Source of the DNA: Armillaria gallica
Lineage: Eukaryota > Basidiomycota > Agaricomycetes > Agaricales > Physalacriaceae
Length of the DNA: 64,000 nt
Assembly (NCBI GenBank): GCA_037576215.1
Contig: JBANDB010000006.1
Coordinates: forward strand, 620,001 to 684,000
Direction of reading: 5' to 3'
Part shown: positions 1 through 10,651 of the stretch, piece after piece
Layout: every line of letters begins with the position of its first letter
How positions within the stretch are numbered: position 1 is the stretch's first letter
The notes under the pieces: generated by a model
Database searches by the model: none
The model's input: the letters and a program-made list of their open reading frames with translations, nothing else
Told to the model about the DNA's origin: nothing
Position numbers and translations under genes: made by a program

Positions 1-763
1 CAGCTGACAAGCAAATTGAGATTAGATGGAAGTACAGAGGAACGTCGGGAGAAAATAGACGAACTTTTCTCTGCACGGCATCTGTCAGTCCGGCTATATG
101 CTCCGTCATCGATTGGCTGAATATGTGACCCAGCTGTGTACCGTCCACACGCTCGCCGACTGCTCTAGTTGTCAGACCGTGGACACGGCTGTCGGTGTCG
201 ACTTTCCCAGACAGTATACACCGATAATTGTCTCGGGCCAAAGCCTGAAGTGTTTCAGCCAGGAGCGGCGCTCTGAGGATTTTACTTACCAGATTTTTAG
301 CATCACTTGAACTGGCAGTGGTCTGCGACAACAGGGCTTCGATGTTGCCCGCTGTTACTTGGAATGGTGACCGGGAACTAGGTTCCGACAGCACTGCACC
401 CTTGGGAATTATAACTAGTTGCAATGAACGTCATTTTTGCACTGTATAGGAAGAGGACGAGAACGTACAGATCCTAAACGTGGCTATAACATACAAATAC
501 GCCAGGCCCACAAGAAACTCGCGATCATCCTTGAAACTGATGATATCTTCTACCAGACAAGCCTTGCCTTTGGTGGAAGGAGAGTGAATAAGTGCGTAGC
601 CCAGGACTCGCGCCGCAACTTGTGGGCTGAATTTGAACATGGCGACGTCAGAGACCGGGTCGCCCCAGTTCCCACCAATAGCCTCGAGCTGCACACAAGA
701 CGCATACGCTGCGTATTCATCAGAGGGTGGGAGAAAACAGTTCGGCGGAAGTGCCACAGGCAT
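1..763 (-). CDS. Fungal HNH nuclease-domain protein (partial, 3' end outside window)
   Basis: Two exons can be read, 763-469 and 414-1, separated by a 54-nt intron (donor GTACGT, acceptor CTAG). The protein starts MPVALPPN and has the conserved fungal N-terminal block (ARVLGYALIHSPSTKG, then a DDREFLVGLAYLY segment). After the splice it runs into RDNYRCILSG and, about 30 residues later, LGHIFSQS, which are the Cys and His motifs of the mushroom HNH domain. Proteins of this family are abundant in Agaricomycetes and have no established role; nuclease activity is inferred from the fold only. The start fits the family, whose members begin 10-20 residues before the EYAAY-like block. The C-terminal half lies beyond base 1, so the catalytic residues cannot all be checked. 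Confidence 0.75.
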
Positions 764-1235
764 GGTGGTAAAGAGCCAAGAAATGCACCGGCATCTCCCA
801 TTCGGAGGAGGTGGTGTCTCTATTCTGATCGAGGTCAGCCACTGCTACGTCGATCATCTGTATTCAGTTTCCACCTGGATAATGGTCAACCGATGATCTT
901 TGTAATTTATGCTTGGCGACAGACGTGTGAGAGGTTGCTTCAGGGCACAATTTGAACGGAGAACGAAAATTTGCCATCAAGCCGAGAAGTATTCTCTCTG
1001 TTCTCTACCCCGGCGACTGATCTGACAGACATAGACTGTCACTCTCGTCGTCTGTGTCTCGAACCGACCCCGCATCGCTGAATTTGAGATAGGATCCAAT
1101 GGTACGGTAACTCAGATTTCATTGATCAGATTCGCTTGCTGTCAGCCTGTGTTCCACTGTTTCGGTTTTCCCCCGGTTTCCCACTGTTACTATACAGCAA
1201 GCTGTTTCTCCTGTTATCTTTTCTCTCATGCACTT

Positions 1236-3102
1236 ATGCTTATTGATTCAAAGGTCCCAGAGCCCCCGACGCCAACAAGGAGCCTGTCGGCATCGAGTGT
1301 GAGCGCATCCTCATCCATCGCGCCAACCCGAACTTACGGGTCCGCCCACTGCTTAGGATCCCAATACGCTGGGCGCCGATCAAAAGTCGAATTTGAGCAG
1401 CGAGGACGGATTTCAGGCCGACGTCGAGCGGGCGTCATCGACAGGGCTGGTTACTGACCCGTATAACCTACGAGAAGGCCTCAGGACAGATTCGCAATTG
1501 GACGAAATCCGACATAGGAAAAAGGGCAAGGCGATCGTGAAGTATCAGAATAAGCAGAATGATGTCAGTTCGAAGTCCACACGCTTCCTTGTCGTTGTCT
1601 GATCATCTGGTGTTTTTAGCTCATCTCTTATTTGTTGAAACCTATGGAAGAGCATACGACTGAAGCAAAGGACGAGGAAGATTCAGCGCGACTCTTCGTC
1701 TGTCCCCTTACATGACATCGGAACTTGAAGCTTATACTTATTTTTGGCAGGTCAAGATAGCGGTGTGGGCGAGTCTAATCTCGAATCTCGCGCTGTGCGT
1801 CCTTCAAAGTGAGTCCAAACACGTAACAATACCTTTCGAATGACTTAAAACTATCTTGACAGTGTACGCGGCTGTCTCGTCGCTCTCTCTTTCGCTCCTA
1901 GCTACCGGGATAGATTCCGTGTTCGACATTGGCAGCAATATTGTTCTGTTCTGGTTACATCGGAAAGCCGAAAAGCTCGATAGTAATAAATGGCCTGTGG
2001 GCGGCGCCCGGTTAGAAAACATCGGGAACGTTGTTTATGGTCAGTTCCCTTGATTCTTAATCAATGGTCGTCGTTCTAATTAGGTTGAGTAGGTTCTTTG
2101 TACGACGTCTGTCTCTTCTGCCATCTCCCTGAAGTCTCTAATGTGATACAGAATGGCTTGCGTAAATCTTATCGTTGTCGTGGAAGCCGTCCGGTCATTT
2201 ATATCCAAGGCAAACGGCGATTTGAAAGCCTTCCACCTGCCTTCCATTATTGCAGTCGCCGCCGCCCTAGGTGCGCCGCGTATTCATTCTCCCATATAAC
2301 CGCAAGCTCACTAGGAAGATCAGGCGTGAAGTTTCTATTATTCCTGCTATGCTATCCGTTCCGTGAGAACTCAAGCCAGGTGCGAGTGCTATGGGAAGAC
2401 CACCGCAACGACTTGTGGATTAATACCTTTGGTACGTCCGCCTGCTTCATTCAACTGCAATGCGAGGCCATGTTCAACATAAAGGTATTCTCATGTCTAC
2501 CGGCGGTAGCAAACTAAGATGGTGTCCGTGTCCTTTTTCTCATGTCGCTGGGTACATTTTGATTTATTGAGCAGACCTTGATCCAATGGGAGCCATCATC
2601 GTAAGCGGTGTTACATGATTGACTCTCCCGGCTATTGACCCTCTGAATTAGATCGGGCTTGGCATCATCATCTCGTGGTCGAGAACAATATACGGGCAAT
2701 TCGAACTGTTAGCTGGAAAATCAGCTCCACACGAGTTTCTGCAGCTGCTGATATACAATGCGATGACGTTCAATGATGATATTCAGAAAATAGATACCGT
2801 TCGGGCATACCATGTGAGTTTTCCTTGAAACCCGACTTCGGGTTTTCGACTGACCGGAAGTGACAGAGTGGTCCGGATTATTTCGTCGAGATTGACATTG
2901 TCATGGACGCGAAGACTCTGTTGTACAAAGCTCACGACGTTAGTCAGCAATTGCAAGACAAGATTGAGGAGCTGCCTAATGTTGAACGGGCTTTTGTACA
3001 CGTTGACTACGAAACCACACATACACCGGTAAGTCTGTTATGACCGGGCTTGGCAGAGGATTAGTCTCACGCGCGTTTTAGGAACATCGAAGACTTTCAT
3101 AA
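1236..3102 (+). CDS. Cation diffusion facilitator (CDF) transporter, probable Mn2+ type
   Basis: Thirteen exons give a 408-aa product: 1236-1298, 1357-1563, 1620-1697, 1751-1808, 1863-2039, 2093-2099, 2152-2270, 2324-2431, 2485-2523, 2575-2600, 2652-2813, 2867-3028, 3082-3102. All introns are GT-AG and 51-58 nt. The protein has a Ser/Pro-rich cytosolic N-terminus, about six membrane segments and a C-terminal CDF dimerisation domain (VRAYHSGPDYFVEIDIVMD, then PNVERAFVHVDYE and HTPEHR). The metal site reads DSVFD in TM2 and DHRND in TM5, the DxxxD pair of manganese-type CDF proteins rather than the HxxxD of zinc transporters. It would export Mn2+ from the cytosol into a compartment by proton antiport. 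The frame is intact throughout; the 7-nt exon 6 is needed to restore the GSLM motif. Confidence 0.88.
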
Positions 3103-4080
3103 ATCATGATGAGATTAATATTACAAATACGTTGTCCCATTTCCAGTGCTGGTATCTAGAAGAGGGATTCATGATCTAAAGGTTGGGTATCCTATTTATT
3201 GAATAATGAGAACGTTACTCTAGCGAGCTACGCCTGACGTGTCGTCACTGGGAAGCAGAATCGGGCGGGGGAAAAATACGCTTTAAATAATCATCTCACG
3301 AAGGGATCAGGAAGGAGGTTTGGTAAGGACATCAACACTGCTGATGGTGAACGAGATGCAGTCAAGTTATGTTATATACTGCTAGACCGTGACGTTTCGT
3401 TTGAAGGGGTCAAAGTGACGGAGCGGCGCTTACTCGTAGATTTCAGCAGAAGTTTGGTGCACACATTCCGTATCAAGAGACCGCCGAAGGTATCGCTATA
3501 CCAAGGCAACGCAGCGAGAGAATATACAGGCAAGAAACTGGCTTCCGAATTCCAATTTCCGAAAGCCACGGGTCGAGATGGCGGAGCGCACAGCGAAGCT
3601 ATCGCGACTCGGAAGCGGAGAGGCCCGCTATCATGATAAGTAAACCACAGTGGCGCATCGCGAAGGATGATATCCTATTTGAGATCCTGACGATCAACCA
3701 CGAGACACAGCAGCTTTACGTGAAAATGAGCAGGGGAAGTGAATTTGTTTACGAACGCTGGCCTTCTATCACGGAGGAGCGGTGGGTGCATCGTCGATTT
3801 CCTCATACAGGTAGTCCGAACACACCACTTATCAAGTATCGAAATATAACCTGGCTGAGAAATTAGGCATTACGTTTTGGGTGAGCAATTAAAAAACGGG
3901 ATGGGGCGTCATGATGAGACGAATTCAATAGCCGTACGCTCCGTTTTTAGGTGTGGGCGCCACAGGAAGACGGGCTGTGGAGGGGATCAGCGAGACTCAT
4001 GTCCTCCCCAATCAAATGCATCCCACGAGGCTCGACAGCATATATAGCAGAGAGGTCGGTTCAAAGCCCGCGTTGATCCC
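3103..4080. other. Region without a supported gene
   Basis: Several open frames of 60-80 codons occur on both strands (for example 3633-3866 +), but none has recognisable motifs, plausible splice joins or a family match. It probably holds the 3' region of the CDF gene and the promoter of the acetyltransferase gene. Confidence 0.4.
4041..4046 (+). promoter_or_regulatory. TATA-like box upstream of the GNAT gene
   Basis: TATATA lies 35 nt before the ATG at 4081. That spacing would give a very short leader, so this is a candidate only. Confidence 0.35.
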
Positions 4081-5056
4081 ATGTCGCCGAGCTTTGCAGT
4101 CAGAAAACTAACCGAGGCGCCAGGTAGTACCAATCAGACCGTCCTGGATTAAAGCCGTCGCTAATTGTACATTGTCCGCAGAGTCTGTTAAATTCAATGA
4201 AGTCGTAGAATGCTTCAAAGACGCATTTGCGGAAGGTACTTGCGTTGCTGTGATATTCCTCCATGGTATAAGATGGATCTGCGACAGATGTCTTTGCCAG
4301 TACTCTGACGGGGGGGAAGAGAGATGCGTATCATCATCTGAATCGCTCTGTCGTTGTTTCAGGGTTTCTCTCGGGTGAGGTCTACGTCGTTGAAGAGGCT
4401 ATGAAAGGCAAAGTCCTGTCTAGCGCGATTTGGTTTCCTCCGAATCGAGAGCTGTACGAGGAGTGAGTGTTTCGTCGTTTGTACGCTAGTACTTCACTCA
4501 CTACGTTAGCACTGAGAAAGGCAAGGCAGTGAAACCGTTGATGGCCAGTCTGAGCCCTGGACTTGGAGAATGGTGGTGCACCAGAGTGAGCGACACAAAG
4601 TATTTCAGATTTGTTGTGATTTTGACGCCATCTTGTATTAGTTCCTCCCAGAATATGCTGCGTTTTCCGAGACTGAGTTCGGAGAGGGGGTCAAGAAAGA
4701 GGCCTGGCATCTTCAGTGGATAGGAACTCGCAAGTCACATCGTGGTCGAGGTTTCGCAGCTATGCTAATCGACGTGATTCGGGACAAGGTACTATGTACG
4801 TTTGTGTTCATCTATCATGGTCTGAGTGTTCCGAACCACAGAAGGGCGACGCGAAGATGTGTCTCGAGGTCGAAAACCCAGAAAATGTGCGTTCATCAAA
4901 AGAAAGATCGCAATAGCTGCTCATGATGCGCACATTCCTGTACAGCTTGGATTTTATCAGAGATGTGGGTTTGAGACGTTGAATGAAGAAGCACATTACT
5001 TTGAAGGTTGCTACGAGAAATCTGGATTCCCTATGTGGGCGATGATGTCTAAGTAA
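4081..5056 (+). CDS. GNAT-family N-acetyltransferase
   Basis: Seven exons (4081-4123, 4182-4235, 4288-4462, 4510-4585, 4642-4788, 4842-4886, 4946-5056) encode 216 aa without a break. The core shows the GNAT layout: WHLQWIGT on beta-4, then the acetyl-CoA pyrophosphate loop RGRGFAAML (R/Q-x-x-G-x-G/A form), the MCLEVENPEN strand and GFYQRCGFE, the usual last helix and strand of the fold. This is the mushroom-type GNAT with a 90-residue N-terminal extension starting MSPSFAVRKLTEAP. The substrate cannot be told from sequence; members act on amines of small molecules or protein N-termini. It is transcribed in the same direction as the CDF gene, about 1 kb downstream. Confidence 0.85.
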
Positions 5057-5667
5057 TAAAAAATGGACACTGCTTTTGGTTAACGGCCGTAATTTTACGA
5101 GGATGCTTGACGCGACAGTTACTCCAACTGAACCAACTGAACCGTTTGTCGAACGAAGTTTTCGGCAAGCCACGGAGGTCGGATCATTCGGACCGATGTT
5201 GCTAAACTGACAAGGACTCCGGACACCGACGACTCACACTAGCACCGACGACGAGCGTCTTCGAACCCATGGAAACAGATGAAAATCTGGCAGCTTTGAT
5301 GCCTCTACTCTACGTCTTTGTCTTCTTAATGTAATGACCTTCTCTCCTGCGATACGTTCCGTCGACTGACCGGACATTCTAGTACCGCATCCATCTTCTG
5401 GTGCTTCCTGTCATCCTGTATGGGCCTGTCTCTCCGTCAATTTGGCGCCAATCTCTGGGAGTACTGTGTTTTGAGCTCAAATACTGCAGTGAGAGGGCCG
5501 CAGAGCATGAGGCGGCGGAATCGCGCCTTTGGTGAAGAAGAGGTCTGGGAGATGGAATACAGAGGACGGGGTGGATGATTTTGGACATTATCATGCGCAA
5601 AGACACGTCGATTTTTTTGAGCAGGATCCGCGTCGATTTTCCGATTGGTTCTGTTTGGTCGCTGGGG

Positions 5668-5675
5668 TATAAATA
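5668..5675 (+). promoter_or_regulatory. TATA box of the proline-rich secreted protein gene
   Basis: TATAAATA is preceded by GGGG and lies 116 nt before the ATG at 5791, followed by a CT-rich leader. It is a good match to a fungal core promoter. Confidence 0.55.
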
Positions 5676-5790
5676 CGGATACGCGCTGGGTTGCCCGCCT
5701 TTACGCGTCTTTGACACGAACCACCACATCCATCCTATTGTTTCTTCATTGCTATCATCTCGCCTTTGCTATTTCTTTGCAGTTACAGTC

Positions 5791-6832
5791 ATGAAAATTT
5801 CAGCCAGTTCATCGCTCATCTTTGCTACTCTCGCCATTTCGTCGTCGTCGACCAGTCTCGCTGCACCTGCTGGTGAATCTACCCAGGCTACTGGCATGTC
5901 AACTTCTGCCAGCAATCATCATATGGCGTCGCGCCGCGGCTCCTTCAACATGGCTAGGTCAGATGCGGAAGGTGGTGCGTAGTCTTCGCATACCTGATTA
6001 TATGCGCGTTTTCTAATTTATTTCCCCAGCATCAGCCGTTGTACAGAAGCGCCAGATTGTCAATAACGTCCTTTGTACGGTCGAATCCGCTCTTCCCATC
6101 GTTGGTTCACTCCTCGGTCCAGTTCTTAGTTTTTCCTGTGGTCCGACAGCCAAGGGCGCGGCGTCAGAAGCGTCGGTGGAGAGCAATTCATCTGTTTCAG
6201 ACGCCGGAGATTCGGGAGACGACTCCAATCCAGGCTCGAACCCGCCTTCATTGCCGTCACAGTCGCCGCCGCCGCCGCCGCCGCCTAACACGCCATCGAC
6301 TGGTGCAACCGACGCGGCGCCTGTGTCTCCGCCATCGCCACCCTCGCCGCCATCGCCCTCTCCGGCCTCCCAGCGTCGAGATGTTCCTGGCAGTATTCGT
6401 GGTCGTTCGTTACCTCCAAGGGATGGTTCCGCAGATGGCGACCAGAAGCCATCGAATGCCGCTCCGCCAACACCACCTTCTACTACGACAGATACACCCA
6501 AGGCGGCAGCCGGTTCTGCTGAGAGTCACTCAGCCCCTGTCGCGCCCGTTGTTGAGGCTGCAGGAGCATCGGTGCCAAGCCCTCCGGTCAGCTCTTCAGG
6601 CAACCTTCCTGCCCAACCTCCTACCGACCCTTCAGGCGGGCCTGCAGTCCAACCTCCAGTCGACCTCGATCATGCACCAGGAGAAGTAAAAGACAAGGCG
6701 CCAGCTGGAACACCGAGCCCTCCAGTCAATTCTGGCCAGGCATCGGACGCAGTAAAAGGCAACCTCTCAAACGCTTCGAAGGGTGCAAGTCCTGCGCCGC
6801 CGAAACGGGACAGTGCTACGCCTGAGTGGTGA
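5791..6832 (+). CDS. Secreted proline/serine-rich protein of unknown function
   Basis: Two exons (5791-5974 and 6030-6832; 55-nt intron) encode 328 aa. Residues 1-24 are a classic signal peptide (MKISASSSLIFATLAISSSS, then TSLAAPA). Next comes a short hydrophobic segment after a dibasic site (VVQKR then QIVNNVLC and PIVGSLLGPVLSFSC). From about residue 100 to the end the protein is low complexity, rich in Pro, Ser, Ala and Gly, with a run of eight consecutive prolines coded by repeated CCG. I recognise no catalytic domain. The KR site suggests Kex2-type processing, which is an inference. It resembles a secreted cell-wall or small effector-like protein; it has a TATA box upstream and no obvious GPI signal at the C-terminus (ends TPEW). 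Confidence 0.75.
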
Positions 6833-9735
6833 AATGTTTACCTGGGATTTTTCGTACGACGCTATCACTGTATCTGTATTGCATTAGCTAGACAGACACT
6901 CGTTTATATTACATACCCTAACTAAATTTAATATCGTTATTCGTGCAGTACATGATTCCCTCCATGAAAATTTCCACAAGAGTGATTATGTTGACTTGAT
7001 GCTCAGCTTTTCCTCACTACGCTTTTTCCCAGAACCGTCTGCAACAGTAACAACTGGGCCTGTGAACCAAAAACGGCCACTGACAAAATAGTACGCCGTG
7101 GCAAGGGTAACTATTCCCCCAACGACAACGACAGTGTAGTTCATGCTTTCGGCGACAGGCGCAGGTGAGGCCGGGAAAAGAAATACAACCATCATCAGAA
7201 TCATGAATGTAGTAGAGACAAAGGCCACTGGGCCGCTCTAAATAAACAATTAGTTCCAGTATTGCAAGTGAGAGAATGACATACTGCTCTGCCAAGGCTG
7301 AACGGTCCAGGTGTGAACGACTGCCCACCGAAGAAGCGCGCGATTATAGGTGTACTGTAGCAGAGGTACGGACAGAACACGCTCATAGTGAAAATCGCGC
7401 CTATGGCAGCGCTCCCTGCAAAGGAGAGAAGGCCAAGAAGTCCGGCAATAAGGACACACATGCATACGGCGTTGACAGGTGTGCCGGTGTAAGGGTTGAT
7501 GTTGTAGAAGAGGAAGGAGAGAGGTAGGGCGCCGTCTCTGGAGAAGGCGAAGACTTGTCTCGACGATGCTATGAGCTGGAAAGCTGTTTGTCAGGATGGG
7601 AAGCGATGAGGGCGGTTGGGTACATACGATGTCCATCACCGAGGTATAACTGGAAGAAAGAGCGAATGAATATATGATGGAATACGTTGTATGGCGGACC
7701 TACAGAAGGATCGCTACAAATACCCAGAAAGCTATTGTTCCACCAGCTCCTAGGCTGTTGGCGAGTATCTGTCGAATTTCAATCAATGGCGGTCCTGAAA
7801 AACATTTCGATCGATTACTCACGGCTGCCATAGGTTGTTCTATTGGACTGGAAAGAAGTGCGACGAGGCCAGTACCCATGTTGAACGCCAGACATATGAC
7901 GACGGCTGGTATGTCTCTGTGAGAAATATGAGAAGTGAAAGACACGAAAGAACTCTCACCTAATCCGAGAACGCATTCAACAACGACGGAGCTCAGAATG
8001 GCAAACGGGACGGCGGTAGAGGCGTTCCAAGCTTCTTCGGACGTGTGTATGCTGGAATCAAGGCCGCCTAAGAAGAGAGTCGTGAGCGTAAGATCAGCAA
8101 TGAGATATAGGTCTATGCATGCTCACAATATCGTCCAACATGGAGCGAGCAAGCTCAGGATAAAAGCAAATCCATCACTATAATCGGATACTGTGCAAGT
8201 AGGTAACCACTGTGAACATTGAAGACTCCACACACCATTCTCAAAGTGACCCAAGGCATACTTGGCGGTGTTCTTATACTCCGAAGGGGTGGCTATCGGG
8301 AGAGCGATGATGAACGCAAAGAAAACACTGTAGGGGAGTTAGTAGAAACAAATGTAGTAGGATGGCCGAGAGGGCGCACCCCGTATTGAGAAGGACGTAT
8401 AGCGGTTGAATTCGGGCGAGGACTTTCGTCGCAAGGCTTGCTAATATTGCATGAGAGATTAGTAAGGCACAGAAGGTGCCACTATACAAACGATTTCAGC
8501 GTTGCAGGACCTGTGAGCAACAGGACATACTATATGTGCCCAGAGGTCGCTACATAAGCCCCATCGGTGCCAAGGGTGACGGTTGTCAGTATTGTGAGGG
8601 CGCAGGCATAGTCTCCTCCCGCTGCAACCGCTGCTATGTATCCGATGGTGTTGACATCTAGAAATGGCACATCAGTGGGGCCCAGGGGAAGAGGGGGAAA
8701 CCCACATCCAACAAGCCATGCAAGATATTTACGGCATGAAGGAGGAGAGTATTTGAATGTCCAGTAGTACAAAGCGCCAGAGGTAGGTGCGGATGAGCCC
8801 ATCTCTGCGATAGAGAGGGCGATACACATGATAAACACGCAGCCTGTTAGGAACTGCTTCTGGTTATCGAACCGGGCGGAGATGGGGAGGAATGATAAAC
8901 TACTTACACCCCAGACCATCGATACAGGGCCACCGTAAGGGATGGAGTAAACGAGAATAGATCTTGAACAAAAGGCGTGGAAGAATATGAAGGAAGCTGA
9001 GTGGGGAAGCTCACGCAATGCCTTGGATGACGCCGTTAACACTGAATGCCAACCCGAAGAGTTCATAACGAGAGAAGGCCCGCTTGAATTCCTGCTTGTA
9101 TCCCAAGTGTGCAAGGACGGACTCGTCGGATTCCATAGAGGTGAACTGAGTGGTGGGCCGAAGAGGTAGGATCCAGGGGGTCTTATTTAACTGTACGGAT
9201 ATCTGCGACTACTATCAGTCTTTCGGCCCAGCCCCGTCTTCTATATGTATAACGAGAAGACCACGCGTGAATGGACCCGCAGCTTACTCGCCACCTTGAG
9301 AACTGGCCGGGTATCAGATCCACATCCGAAAGCGCGCGGGGTCAAGTTCAGCCGTATCGAGATTCCAAAGAGAGCCATCGACGCGCTTAGACAGGGAATA
9401 CCGACAGCCTGCAATTTGCGAATCGTCGCAGATAGCACGTTCTTGAAGTCAGAAGGAGAAGAGGAATAGACGTCTATTGGGGCCGAAAATCCCCCGATAT
9501 CTATTGTAAGGGAGTGTATTAGTGACCGCGGCTAGAACAAGTAGGGTGTTATCTCGCCATGAACGCTGCGATGAACTCGGAAGTTCTGCTATTTCAAGAG
9601 GTTGATGCTCTAATGAATCCCCATTAGCTTACCCTTTGATATTATAGAAATGAACGTACAGCTGATTCTGCCCACTACTACTTGTCGGTAATCTATTGTT
9701 GACTTGCATCGAAGTTACCACAGTGCAGATCAAGT
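6827..9735. repeat. Segmental duplication, copy A (amino-acid permease and flanks)
   Basis: The whole segment reappears at 10513-13933. Shared sequence covers the 3' flank (ACTAAATTTAATATCGTTAT), all exons and introns of the permease, its promoter, and about 600 bp further upstream (for example CCGAAAATCCCCCG and GTGCAGATCAAG). Intron similarity shows DNA-level duplication, not just family membership. Confidence 0.85.
6986..9136 (-). CDS. APC-superfamily amino-acid/GABA/choline-type permease, copy A
   Basis: A multi-exon gene of roughly 510 aa on the minus strand. It begins with the family signature MESDESVLAHLGYKQEFKR followed by FSRYELFGLAFSVNG. About 12 hydrophobic segments follow, including YGGPVSMVWG (end of TM2), AEMGSSAPTSGALYYW (TM3), SYSDGF-type loop residues near TM6, SSRQVFAFSRDGALP (before TM9) and PVNAVC. 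This places it with fungal amino-acid/GABA permeases (Uga4/Hnm1-like), acting at the plasma membrane or vacuole; substrate unknown. At the intron donor near 8126 this copy reads ATATT before GTGAGC whereas copy B reads ATAT before GTGGGT. The extra T would shift the frame at the WTIC-G junction, so copy A may be damaged or may use an unseen splice site. Confidence 0.8.
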
Positions 9736-10512
9736 TGTACCCTGTTGTACCTTGATTGCCGCGGTCCAACATCATGTGAAATTGAAATCCTATCGATCTT
9801 GCCACGATAGTTACTAGTAGACTTGCCAGTGAATGGAACGTCAACTGACCTTTTATATGCTGATAAACACGTCAAATGCGTGTTCGATACCATATGGCAG
9901 GCTCCGGTAGTCCATCAGATATCCACGCACTTGATCTTGCAATGATACCGCAGGTCAGTAAGATCTTAAGCCTTCGCCGTTCCGCAACCGCTTTTTGATT
10001 GACAGACAGTGTCGGTGTATCTACTCCGCATCCTGTTTTTGCTGTCTGTGTTACTATCAGCCGATTGGTCTGTTCACTGACCTGTGGACTAACCTCAATT
10101 GCAAGAGCTCCCCAACTGGTACCGAAAAGTTATAGTAGGCAATTTCCTCGAGAGTTGAGCATTCTTTAGCAATGTACCTTATAGAGGTGCGTTACATCCA
10201 AGTCTTCCTCTCATCCTTCGCCCGTTAGGTCGTCGCGGACGCCTCCAATGCTTTCAAGTCAGGTTGGGCAAGAGTAAGTCATATCACGACGTAGAAAAGA
10301 TCGTTTGAGAAGTGTGAAGGACAGTGTCCCTCGGACCGACTTCGGAACAATCACCTTGTAAATTTCATTCTCGACGTCGTGACTGGCAATATGCGAAGAA
10401 ATAGCCTAAGAACAGGAGACGCCGATTCAGCTGCTGAGATCAAGTATATATATAAAGAGGACAAAATAGCCGAGCAGCGGTTCCAAAAAGAGGCAAGCTC
10501 GCTAGGCTCTGA
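9736..10512. other. Spacer between the two permease copies
   Basis: No supported gene. It holds a run of alternating TA near 10446-10456 and short open frames only. Confidence 0.4.
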
Positions 10513-10651
10513 GTAGTGGGATGTTTCGTGCGACGCTATCACTGTATCTGCTTTATATTAGCTAAACAGACACTCCTTTATATTACACACCTTAACTAAA
10601 TTTAATATCGTTATTCGTATGTTCCTTCCAAAAGCAATTCTACAAGAATGA

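Noticed and set aside
3633..3866. 77-codon frame as a gene
   Set aside because: No motif and no plausible splice extension; it could be chance.
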